Shown here piece by piece: positions 36,070 to 43,629 of a stretch of 64,000 nt of DNA. The stretch is from assembly GCF_031846585.1 (NCBI RefSeq), contig NZ_JAVRHK010000014.1, positions 1 to 64,000 of the forward strand, read 5' to 3'. The stretch comes from Autumnicola musiva (GTDB lineage Bacteria > Bacteroidota > Bacteroidia > Flavobacteriales > Flavobacteriaceae). The notes below the pieces were generated by a model that did no database searches, was not told the DNA's origin, and worked only from the letters and a program-made list of their open reading frames with translations. The translations under genes and the position numbers were made by a program. Numbering within the stretch: the first letter of the stretch is position 1; every line of letters starts with the position of its first letter.

Positions 36070-37341
36070 ATGAAAGAACATTACCTTATTTTGGCCGGAC
36101 TTGGATTTGCTACTTTAATCATGGCCTGGTTACCTTCTGTTTCAAAAAAAATTAAAGTAAGTTCCCCTCTTATTCTTATCCTTATCGGATTTTTGCTATT
36201 TGCCGCAGATATTCCGCTACCCTGGCCGGATCCACTTTGGGCAGATAAGGGCTTAATGTATTTTTCTGAAACAATTGTTATAATTTCCCTGATGGGTGCC
36301 GGATTAAAAATTGGCACCAGGTACAACTGGAAATCGTGGAAACGCCCGCTTCTGCTGGTATTTATAACCATGCCTATATGTATGGTTTGCGCTTATTTTT
36401 TGGGAAATTATTTTCTTCTTCTCAGCATACCTTCCTCTCTTTTACTGGCAGCAGTACTTGCTCCTACAGATCCCGTTCTTGCTGCCGATGTACAGCTGGA
36501 CGACCCGGACAGGGAAAAAGAATATAAAGGTAAAATCAGGTTTGCCTTAACCTCAGAAGCAGGACTTAATGACGGAATGGCTTTCCCGTTTTCCTATTTG
36601 GCAGTAATGGTTGGACAGGCTGGTGGTTGGGCAGCTTTTAATTTTCAGGAATGGTTCTGGGATAAACTTTTATTAAAAATAGTAATTGGAATTATAGTAG
36701 GCCTGGTAATAGGACGGGGAATAGGTTTGCTCTTAATTGCTTTCCATCGCCTTACCGGCATAAAAACCTTTGACGGCTTTCTGGCGCTTTCCCTTACCTT
36801 TATGACATACGGCCTTAGTGAGCTCCTTCACGGCTATGGTTTCCTCGCAGTATTTTTTGCAGGTTTGAGCCTGCGCTATTATGAAAAGGTAAGTGGAGAT
36901 TATAAGCAAAAAATGCATGACTTTATCCATGAAATTGAACGCCTGTTACTAGTGGTGTGGATTATTCTGTTTGGTGGTTCCCTGCTTAACGGAATGCTTA
37001 GTTTAACCGACTGGAAAGCGATAGTTTTCGCATTAATATTTGTTCTTTTTGTGAGACCACTGGCAGGAATGATCGCGCTTATTGGAGGAAAAAGAGAAAG
37101 TTTTAAAGAAAAACTGGCTATTAGTTTCCTTGGAATACGTGGAATAGGTTCCGTTTTCTATTTATCCTGGGCTTTCATGCAGTTTGATGGTTTTGAATAT
37201 AAAAATGAACTATACGCCATCACGGCCTATATCATTCTTATTTCCATTATTATACACGGCTTTTCCGCTCCTGCCATTATTGGGTATTTTAAGAGAAAAA
37301 CTGAGAAAGAACGCGAACGGGAGCAGAAAGAAGAGGCGTAA
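36070..37341 (+). CDS. NhaP/CPA1-type sodium:proton antiporter
   Basis: A 423-residue membrane protein with about 12 helices. It has the core ion-site motifs LAPTDPVLAADVQ and LTSEAGLNDGMAFPF, typical of CPA1 antiporters (the TD and ND pairs on crossing helices). The C-terminus is short, basic and acidic (KRKTEKEREREQKEEA), with no large regulatory domain. It should export Na+ or K+ in exchange for protons, fitting a marine organism. It is followed within 55 bp by a flavoprotein gene. Confidence 0.92.
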   Translation: MKEHYLILAGLGFATLIMAWLPSVSKKIKVSSPLILILIGFLLFAADIPLPWPDPLWADKGLMYFSETIVIISLMGAGLKIGTRYNWKSWKRPLLLVFITMPICMVCAYFLGNYFLLLSIPSSLLLAAVLAPTDPVLAADVQLDDPDREKEYKGKIRFALTSEAGLNDGMAFPFSYLAVMVGQAGGWAAFNFQEWFWDKLLLKIVIGIIVGLVIGRGIGLLLIAFHRLTGIKTFDGFLALSLTFMTYGLSELLHGYGFLAVFFAGLSLRYYEKVSGDYKQKMHDFIHEIERLLLVVWIILFGGSLLNGMLSLTDWKAIVFALIFVLFVRPLAGMIALIGGKRESFKEKLAISFLGIRGIGSVFYLSWAFMQFDGFEYKNELYAITAYIILISIIIHGFSAPAIIGYFKRKTEKEREREQKEEA

Positions 37342-37395
37342 ATGTAAATGCTTACAGGCTTAGCGGTAACGTATAATAATCCTATTTTTACATTA

Positions 37396-38442
37396 ATGGA
37401 AAAAGTAAAGGATTTTATAGTGATTGGCGCAGCGCAGGCAGGTTTGGCCATGGCATTTTATCTAAGGGATATCAACAAAGATTTCCTGCTGGTAGATAAA
37501 GAAGAGCAAATTGGTGCTTCATGGCTTAACCGATGGGATTCTCTTAAACTTTTTACTCCTTCGGAATTTAATAATCTGCCTGGCCTTGATTTTCCTGCTC
37601 CACAGGGACATTATCCCTCAAAAAAAGAAGTGGCCGATTATTTTAAGCTTTATGCTGAAAAATATAAAATCCCGATCCGCTTCAATACTTTCATCAGTAA
37701 GATTTGCCGTGAAAAAGACTATTTTCTGCTGAAGAGTACGCAGGGAGATCTACGGACTAAAAATGTTATTATCGCCACCGGCCCTTTTCACATTCCCTAT
37801 ACACCCCCATTTGCAAAAAACATAAATAAAAATATTTTTCAGATCCACAGCAATTATTATAAAAATCCGCAACAGCTGAAGAAAGGCAATACAATGGTGG
37901 TGGGTGGCGGAGATTCCGGTTTTCAAATTCTGGATGAAATTTCAAGGACTGGCAGGAAAGTTTACTATTCAGGCCCTGAAAAGGTGAGAACCCTTCCGCA
38001 GGAATTATTGGGAAAAACCTTATGGTGGTGGTTCACTAAAACCGGATTCCTTAGTTTTAGCCGCGATTCCTGGATGGGAAGGAAAATCCGCAAGGGCCGT
38101 CAACCCATTATAGGAACCAGTGTAAAATCCATTTTAAAGCGAAAAAACATCAATCCTGTTGGCAAGACTAAACATGCCGATGGAAATCTCATTATCACTG
38201 AAAAAAAGGAGCTTACCGATATTCAAAATATTGTGTGGGCCACGGGCTACAGAGCTAATTTTAGTTGGATTGAAGGACTTGAACCCGATAAACACGGATA
38301 TCCAGAACACCATCGAGGTATCAGTAACATAGAAGGGCTCTATTTTATTGGTCTGCCCTGGCTGCATACCCGGGGCTCGGCTACTTTGGGTGGTATAAAA
38401 AAGGATGCAAAACACCTTGCTGATTATATTTTAAATAAATAG
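37396..38442 (+). CDS. flavin-containing monooxygenase-like NAD(P)/FAD oxidoreductase
   Basis: A 348-residue flavoprotein of the CzcO/FMO-like group. The start is the ATG of MEKVKDF. The FAD site is IGAAQAGLAM with Ala in a usual Gly place, and the NADPH site is MVVGGGDSGFQILDE. The segment ASWLNRWDSLKLFTPSEF is typical of this family, as is the later IVWATGYRANFSWIE. The catalytic reaction is unknown; related proteins oxidise amines or sulfur compounds. It follows the antiporter gene closely on the same strand. Confidence 0.88.
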   Translation: MEKVKDFIVIGAAQAGLAMAFYLRDINKDFLLVDKEEQIGASWLNRWDSLKLFTPSEFNNLPGLDFPAPQGHYPSKKEVADYFKLYAEKYKIPIRFNTFISKICREKDYFLLKSTQGDLRTKNVIIATGPFHIPYTPPFAKNINKNIFQIHSNYYKNPQQLKKGNTMVVGGGDSGFQILDEISRTGRKVYYSGPEKVRTLPQELLGKTLWWWFTKTGFLSFSRDSWMGRKIRKGRQPIIGTSVKSILKRKNINPVGKTKHADGNLIITEKKELTDIQNIVWATGYRANFSWIEGLEPDKHGYPEHHRGISNIEGLYFIGLPWLHTRGSATLGGIKKDAKHLADYILNK

Positions 38443-38535
38443 AGTCATAGGTTTTCTCTCCCTCTGTTAAAGTACTTCTAAACATTTTGACGGCTGCCGC
38501 TATTCCTTTAAATTATAGCTAAACAAAATTTAGCT

Positions 38536-39555
38536 ATGAAATATAATTTATTAGGAAACACAGGACTAAAAGTATCTGAACTCTGCCTTGGCACAATGAC
38601 ATTTGGAGCCAAAGGAAAGTTTGAAAGCATTGGCGGTGTTGAACAGAAAGATGCCGATAAGCTTTTACAACAGGCTATTGATAAGGGCGTAAACTTTATT
38701 GACACTGCAAATGTTTATTCTGAAGGGATCTCAGAAGAAATCACGGGACAGGCAATTAAAAATTCAGGTACTTCCAGAGAAGATCTCATTCTTGCCACCA
38801 AAGTTCGTGGCAGTATGGGCGAAGGGCCTAATCAAAAAGGCCTTACCAGGCACCACATTATAAATCAGGTGGAGCAAAGCCTCAAAAGACTGGGCACCGA
38901 TTATATTGATCTTTACCAAATGCACTCTAACGATCCCCTTACTCCAACAGATGAGACCTTAAGGGCATTTGACGATTTGGTGCGCAGTGGAAAAGTACGT
39001 TATGTTGGTGCCAGCAACGTTGCCGCATGGCAGCTGATGAAGGCACTGGATCATTCCAAATATAATCACCTTGAAAGATTTGCTTCCCTCCAGGCATATT
39101 ACACCATTGCCGGTCGTGACCTGGAAAGGGAAATTATCCCCCTGCTTCAGGACCAGAAAGTGGGATTAATGGTTTGGAGCCCGCTTGCGGGAGGCTTGCT
39201 TAGCGGAAAATATAGCCGCGATGAGGAGAAAAAATCGGGTGGAAGAAGAGACGATTTTGATTTTCCTCCTGTAAATAAAGAACGTGCTTTTGATATTCTT
39301 GATGTACTAAAACCAATGGCTGAAAAGAAAAATGCCTCCCCGGCGCAACTTTCTATCGCCTGGCTTCTTAAACAACAGGCAGTAACCAGCGTGATTGTAG
39401 GAGCCAAAAATGCAGACCAACTGGAGCAGAACTTGAATACTTCAGAAATTGAATTTACTGAAGACGAACTTCAAAAACTGGACGAAGTGAGCCGGTTACC
39501 TGCAGAATACCCTGGCTGGATGCTCGAATTCACCGCAGAGGACAGGCAATTATAA
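38536..39555 (+). CDS. aldo/keto reductase
   Basis: A 339-residue AKR of the YajO/Gsp69-like type. Catalytic residues can be read in order: FIDTANVYSEG (Asp, Tyr), ILATKVRG (Lys) and LYQMHSNDPLTP (His). NADPH-binding elements near the C-terminus are SVIVGAKNADQLEQN. It probably reduces aldehydes, for example stress-derived carbonyls. Single gene with a terminator about 90 bp downstream. Confidence 0.93.
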   Translation: MKYNLLGNTGLKVSELCLGTMTFGAKGKFESIGGVEQKDADKLLQQAIDKGVNFIDTANVYSEGISEEITGQAIKNSGTSREDLILATKVRGSMGEGPNQKGLTRHHIINQVEQSLKRLGTDYIDLYQMHSNDPLTPTDETLRAFDDLVRSGKVRYVGASNVAAWQLMKALDHSKYNHLERFASLQAYYTIAGRDLEREIIPLLQDQKVGLMVWSPLAGGLLSGKYSRDEEKKSGGRRDDFDFPPVNKERAFDILDVLKPMAEKKNASPAQLSIAWLLKQQAVTSVIVGAKNADQLEQNLNTSEIEFTEDELQKLDEVSRLPAEYPGWMLEFTAEDRQL

Positions 39556-39642
39556 TTCGATATTGCAAATAGCTTCCACAGGATGATCTTAACAATAGTT
39601 TAGGCACCTGGAACAGCTAAAATTCCTAAATTAGGATAATTC

Positions 39643-39672
39643 AATTAAGAGGGCCAAAAGGCCCTTTTAATT
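39643..39672. terminator. intrinsic terminator after the aldo/keto reductase gene
   Basis: Near-perfect hairpin with arms AATTAAGAGGGCC and GGCCCTTTTAATT around AAAA, followed by TTTT. The A-rich 5' flank would also allow use from the other strand. Confidence 0.88.
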
Positions 39673-39685
39673 TTTTAATATAACT

Positions 39686-40582
39686 ATGACAGAGCATAAA
39701 GGTGAAATAAAGGGAATTAAGAAGCCCACGAAAATCAAATTTTCAGGATGGAAAAAGATTGTATTAAGCGTAAAAGATCAAATTGCAGAAGATAAAGTTT
39801 CCATAGTCTCTGCAGGAGTGGCCTTCTATGCTTTTCTTGCCGTATTCCCTGCGATTATGGCTTTAATATCAATATACGGCCTTGCGGTAGATCCTCAACA
39901 AATCCAGGGACAGCTGGCAGAACTTTCCTCTATGATGCCACAGCAGGCATATGAGATTCTACAGGCCCAGGTGGAAAGTTTCCTCGCTACTCCGGGAGAG
40001 GCTTTGGGGTGGAGTACCGCAATAGGAATTCTTCTTAGTTTATGGAGTGCCAATAAAGGGACAAAATCTTTGTTTATAGGAGTTGATATCGCCTACGGAA
40101 TTCAAACGGAAAGAGGCTTTATTAAAGAGAATGCCCTTACCCTGCTGTTTACTTTTGGCGCTGTAATTCTGGTGATTTTAAGTATGGCTTTTATTGTAGC
40201 TTTTCCTGCCTTAGTTGATCAGATTGGATTTCCAGGTTCAGTAAAAACACTTATTAGCTGGGCACGATGGCTGCTTCTGGCTCTTATTGTTGTATTTTTT
40301 CTGGCGCTGGTTTACCGCCATGCACCCCCGCGTAAAACCCCTGCATTTAAATGGGTGCTTCCCGGTGCAATTTTATCTACCGTACTCTGGCTGATTGCTT
40401 CCTGGGGCTTTTCCTATTATGTGAGTAAATTTGGGAGCTACGGAGAAGTTTACGGCTCAATTTCAGCAATTGTAGTACTGCTTATGTGGCTTTTTCTTAC
40501 CAGTTTTATTATTCTTCTGGGAGCTGAATTAAATTCAGAAACAGAAAATTATATTCGTCACAATACAAAAGGAAAAAAGTAG
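39686..40582 (+). CDS. YihY/BrkB-family membrane protein
   Basis: A 298-residue protein with six predicted helices. Family elements: VSIVSAGVAFYAFLAVFPAI in the first helix, ALGWSTAIGILLSLWSANKG, YRHAPPRK just before the fifth helix, and SYYVSKFGSYGEVYGSISA. The family was once called ribonuclease BN in error; it is now seen as an integral membrane protein of unknown transport role. It begins 13 bp after the terminator above, so its promoter must overlap that hairpin region. Confidence 0.92.
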   Translation: MTEHKGEIKGIKKPTKIKFSGWKKIVLSVKDQIAEDKVSIVSAGVAFYAFLAVFPAIMALISIYGLAVDPQQIQGQLAELSSMMPQQAYEILQAQVESFLATPGEALGWSTAIGILLSLWSANKGTKSLFIGVDIAYGIQTERGFIKENALTLLFTFGAVILVILSMAFIVAFPALVDQIGFPGSVKTLISWARWLLLALIVVFFLALVYRHAPPRKTPAFKWVLPGAILSTVLWLIASWGFSYYVSKFGSYGEVYGSISAIVVLLMWLFLTSFIILLGAELNSETENYIRHNTKGKK

Positions 40583-40648
40583 ATTCTTTCTACGGAAGAA
40601 TTTCCTGCCAACATAAAGCGCAACCTAAAATTCTCTTTGCCTTTGTAT

Positions 40649-40656
40649 TATCTTTG
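40649..40656 (+). promoter_or_regulatory. candidate -7 box giving a nearly leaderless transcript
   Basis: TATCTTTG is a perfect TAnnTTTG match ending only 6 nt before the ATG at 40663. Transcription would begin at or next to the start codon. A clear -33 TTTG is not seen. Confidence 0.5.
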
Positions 40657-40662
40657 CCCTCA

Positions 40663-42225
40663 ATGAGCACACTGGTACAAATTTCAATTCTACCTCATCA
40701 GCAGGAAAATAAAGATGTTGTTTTGCAACTTGCTTTAGAAAAAGCGAAGCTGAAAAAGGCCAAATTAGGCGACTGGCGTATACGGAAACGTTCTATTGAT
40801 GCCCGCCGAAAACCGGTAAAGCTTAATTTGCAGGTAGAGCTTTGGCAGAAGGATGAAGTAGGGACAGAAATCCCTGTTTATCTTCCGCAGCAGGTTTCTG
40901 CTTCTAAAGAAATCGCAATTATTGGTGCGGGGCCGGCAGGACTTTATGCTGCACTTCGGTGTATTGAAGCCGGATTAAAACCGGTTATTTTTGAACGAGG
41001 AAAAGATGTACGGGCACGCCGGCATGACCTGGCAAAGATCAATAAGGAACAAACTGTAAACCCCGAGTCCAACTACTGCTTTGGGGAAGGTGGCGCAGGA
41101 ACATATTCGGACGGGAAGTTATATACCCGGTCCAAAAAACGCGGAAATGTACTGAAGGCCCTGCAATGGTTTGTTCATTTTGGAGCCGATCCAGATATTC
41201 TTGTAGATGCTCATCCTCATATTGGCACCAATAAATTGCCGAAAATAATCACTTCTATGCGGAAGGCGATAATAGAAGCCGGCGGCGAAGTATATTTTAA
41301 TTCGAAACTAACAGATCTCAGGCTCAAAAATTCACAAATTGAAGCCATTGAAATTAATGCTGAAGAATGGCATACTTTTAATGAGGTAATCCTGGCTACA
41401 GGACATTCTGCAAGGGATATCTTTTACCTGCTGCATAAAAAGAATATTAAAATTGAAGCCAAACCTTTTGCCCTCGGCGTTCGAATTGAACATCAGCAAA
41501 AACTTATAGATCAGATTCAATACCATGGAGATGATGAAAATCCATATTTACCGCCCGCTTCTTACAGCCTTGTGGAGCAGGTAGACGGGATGGGAGTTTA
41601 TTCTTTCTGTATGTGTCCCGGCGGCATCATTGCACCCTGTGCCACCTCCCCGGAAGAAGTGGTTACCAATGGCTGGAGCCCCAGCAAGCGAAATAATCCC
41701 TATTCCAACTCCGGAATTGTGGTAAGTATACAACCGGAAGATTTGCCAAATTTTGAACCTGGTGATCCTTTTGTGTGTCTTGATTTTCAAAAAATGGTGG
41801 AACAAACATGCTGGGAAGCTGCGGGCAAAACCCAGCAGGTACCGGCGCAGCGAATGATAGATTTCGTGGAAGGAAAAATCTCTGCCGATTTCCCTAAAAC
41901 CTCCTATCAGCCGGGAATAGTAAGTGTTGATCTAAATAAAGTTTTACCGCCACTAATCGCTAAACGGCTCCAGAAAGCTTTTGTGATGTTCGGTAAAAAA
42001 ATGAAAGGCTACTATACCAATGATGCTGTACTTCACGCTCCGGAAAGCCGTACCTCTTCCCCGGTTTTCATTCCGCGAGATCCTGAAACACTGGAACATA
42101 TTAAAGTAAAAGGTCTCTATCCCTGTGGGGAAGGTGCCGGTTATGCCGGTGGAATTATTTCAGCAGCTATAGACGGAATAAATTGTGTAGATGCGGTAGT
42201 TGAAAAACTAGCTTCGTCACCCTGA
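40663..42225 (+). CDS. FAD-dependent dehydrogenase (COG2509-type)
   Basis: A 520-residue flavoprotein. The start is the ATG of MSTLVQIS; an in-frame TTG three codons earlier is less likely. An N-terminal domain of about 85 residues (KKAKLGDWRIRKRSIDARRK) precedes the FAD motif IAIIGAGPAGLYAALR. Later elements are YCFGEGGAGTYSDGKLYTR, CMCPGGIIAPCAT and the closing GLYPCGEGAGYAGGI, all usual for this group of uncharacterised FAD-dependent dehydrogenases. Its last codons and stop (SSP then TGA) are made by the first REP element of the following array, so the natural C-terminus may have been altered. Confidence 0.9.
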   Translation: MSTLVQISILPHQQENKDVVLQLALEKAKLKKAKLGDWRIRKRSIDARRKPVKLNLQVELWQKDEVGTEIPVYLPQQVSASKEIAIIGAGPAGLYAALRCIEAGLKPVIFERGKDVRARRHDLAKINKEQTVNPESNYCFGEGGAGTYSDGKLYTRSKKRGNVLKALQWFVHFGADPDILVDAHPHIGTNKLPKIITSMRKAIIEAGGEVYFNSKLTDLRLKNSQIEAIEINAEEWHTFNEVILATGHSARDIFYLLHKKNIKIEAKPFALGVRIEHQQKLIDQIQYHGDDENPYLPPASYSLVEQVDGMGVYSFCMCPGGIIAPCATSPEEVVTNGWSPSKRNNPYSNSGIVVSIQPEDLPNFEPGDPFVCLDFQKMVEQTCWEAAGKTQQVPAQRMIDFVEGKISADFPKTSYQPGIVSVDLNKVLPPLIAKRLQKAFVMFGKKMKGYYTNDAVLHAPESRTSSPVFIPRDPETLEHIKVKGLYPCGEGAGYAGGIISAAIDGINCVDAVVEKLASSP

Positions 42226-42293
42226 ACTTGGTTCAGGGCCTACATGTTGAACACTCTGAACACAATAGATGCTGAAATAAATTCAGCATGACG
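42215..42293. repeat. REPIN-like element 1 (overlaps the upstream gene's stop)
   Basis: Left arm 42215-42241 (hairpin CACCCTGAAC/GTTCAGGG) and right arm 42267-42293 (ATGCTGAA/TTCAGCAT), inverted relative to each other with a 25-nt spacer. The two arms share their outer CGTCA and AGA/TCT ends. The left arm contains the TGA stop of the preceding gene. Confidence 0.85.
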
Positions 42294-42355
42294 TGGTGGA
42301 TTGCCCACCCTGAATTCAACATTACGAAAACAACAAATCAAAACTCCACAAGCAA

Positions 42356-42433
42356 CGTCACCCTGAACTTGTTTCAGGGTCTACATGTTGGAAGCAACAA
42401 TCAAAAAGATGCTGAAATAAATTCAGCATGACG
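42356..42433. repeat. REPIN-like element 2
   Basis: Left arm 42356-42382 (CC/GG type) and right arm 42407-42433 (TG/CA type), spacer 24 nt. The DNA between elements 1 and 2 (42294-42355, starting TGGTGGATTGCCCACC) is repeated after both GIY-YIG genes, so a larger composite unit exists. Confidence 0.85.
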
Positions 42434-42489
42434 AACCTGCTGATGTAGTTCAGCATTAAGACTATGAAAGTTTATAGTAACTTGATACA

Positions 42490-42774
42490 ATGAAAACAAG
42501 CTATGTTTATCTTCTAACAAACAAGTCCAGAAACATGCTTTACATTGGGGTCACTTCTAATTTACCGGCACGAATTATTCAACACAAAGAAGGAAAGGGG
42601 TCTGACTTTACAAGAAAATACAACCTCTCCTTTTTAGCATATTTTGAAGAGTTTTCAGATATCACGCAAGCCATTGCAAGGGAAAAGCAGTTAAAAAACT
42701 GGCATAAAGAGTGGAAATGGAATCTCATTAAATCTCAAAATCCTGAGCTTAGGGATTTATTTGAAGAGTTGTAA
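42490..42774 (+). CDS. GIY-YIG endonuclease (URI-type), copy 1
   Basis: A 94-residue single-domain GIY-YIG nuclease (COG2827 group). The signature reads YVYLL (5-9), then YIGVTSNLPARIIQHKEG (18-35) with Tyr18, Arg28 and His32, and a catalytic Glu65 in AREKQLKNW. It has no added DNA-binding domain. The gene is flanked closely by REP right arms in the same orientation (42407-42433 and 42787-42813). Small nucleases of this type often have unclear roles. The physical link with REP arms suggests it may recognise or mobilise these repeats, comparable to what RAYT transposases do in other bacteria, but that is inference. Confidence 0.9.
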   Translation: MKTSYVYLLTNKSRNMLYIGVTSNLPARIIQHKEGKGSDFTRKYNLSFLAYFEEFSDITQAIAREKQLKNWHKEWKWNLIKSQNPELRDLFEEL

Positions 42775-42786
42775 ATATTATTGAAG

Positions 42787-42813
42787 AGATGCTGAAACAA
42801 GTTCAGCATGACG
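42787..42813. repeat. single REP right arm after GIY-YIG copy 1
   Basis: AGATGCTGAAAC and GTTCAGCATGACG arms form a hairpin; TG/CA type. It starts 12 bp after the GIY-YIG stop codon. The same arm follows copy 2 at 43308-43334. Confidence 0.85.
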
Positions 42814-42875
42814 TGGTGGATTGCCCACCCTGAATTCAACATTACGAAAACAACAAATCAAAACTCCACAAGCAA

Positions 42876-42954
42876 TGTCACCCTGAACTCATTTCAGGGT
42901 CTGCACGTTCGAAACTGCAAACTAAATAGATGCTGAAATAAATTCAGCATGACG
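42876..42954. repeat. REPIN-like element 3
   Basis: Left arm 42876-42902 (CC/GG type, loop ACTCAT) and right arm 42928-42954 (TG/CA type), spacer 25 nt. The right arm is the junction of the 521-bp duplication. Confidence 0.85.
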
Positions 42955-43010
42955 AACCTGCTGATGTAGTTCAGCATTAAGACTATGAAAGTTTATAGTA
43001 ACTTGATACA

Positions 43011-43295
43011 ATGAAAACAAGCTATGTTTATCTTCTAACAAACAAGTCCAGAAACATGCTTTACATTGGGGTCACTTCTAATTTACCGGCACGAATTATT
43101 CAACACAAAGAAGGAAAGGGGTCTGACTTTACAAGAAAATACAACCTCTCCTTTTTAGCATATTTTGAAGAGTTTTCAGATATCACGCAAGCCATTGCAA
43201 GGGAAAAGCAGTTAAAAAACTGGCATAAAGAGTGGAAATGGAATCTCATTAAATCTCAAAATCCTGAGCTTAGGGATTTATTTGAAGAGTTGTAA
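43011..43295 (+). CDS. GIY-YIG endonuclease (URI-type), copy 2
   Basis: Identical in protein and, by eye, in DNA to the gene at 42490-42774. It arose by the 521-bp tandem duplication. Upstream DNA shared by both copies includes a diverged hairpin TGCTGA/TCAGCA (42438-42455 and its copy). Perfect identity means the duplication is recent, or that the copies are kept alike by gene conversion. An assembly artefact in a repeat region should be excluded. Confidence 0.9.
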   Translation: MKTSYVYLLTNKSRNMLYIGVTSNLPARIIQHKEGKGSDFTRKYNLSFLAYFEEFSDITQAIAREKQLKNWHKEWKWNLIKSQNPELRDLFEEL

Positions 43296-43396
43296 ATATT
43301 ATTGAAGAGATGCTGAAACAAGTTCAGCATGACGTGGTGGATTGCCCACCCTGAATTCAACATTACGAAAACAACAAATCAAAACTCCACAAGCAA

Positions 43397-43474
43397 TGTC
43401 ACCCTGAACTCATTTCAGGGTCTGCACGTTCGAAACTGCAAACTAAATAGATGCTGAAATAAATTCAGCATGAC
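43397..43474. repeat. REPIN-like element 4
   Basis: Left arm 43397-43423 and right arm 43449-43474 (last base changed), spacer 25 nt; the copy of element 3 in the duplication. Confidence 0.85.
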
Positions 43475-43536
43475 TTAGTAAATCGCAATTCTGATTCAGC
43501 AGGACGAAAAAAAATAAATCAAAACTCCACAAACAA

Positions 43537-43614
43537 TGTCACCCTGAACTTGTTTCAGGGTCTACAGGTTGGAAACTGCAAACAACAAGATGCTAAAATA
43601 AATTCAGCATGATG
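43537..43614. repeat. REPIN-like element 5
   Basis: Left arm 43537-43563 (CC/GG) and right arm 43588-43614 (ATGCTAAAATAAATTCAGCAT, one stem change), spacer 24 nt. It ends 15 bp before the stop of the convergent dnaE gene and could act as its transcript end. Confidence 0.85.
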
Positions 43615-43629
43615 AAAATCACTTTCCAC

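Larger units (their letters stand above)
42407..42953. repeat. tandem duplication, copy A (period 521 bp)
   Basis: Copy A (42407-42953) and copy B (42928-43474) appear identical base for base. They contain right arm, GIY-YIG gene, right arm, linker, left arm and right arm. The copies overlap by the 26-bp REP right arm, which is the expected result of recombination between two such arms. Confidence 0.9.
42928..43474. repeat. tandem duplication, copy B
   Basis: Second copy of the 547-bp stretch described at 42407-42953. Similarity stops at 43474, where the right arm continues as TTAGTAA instead of GAACCTG. Confidence 0.9.
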
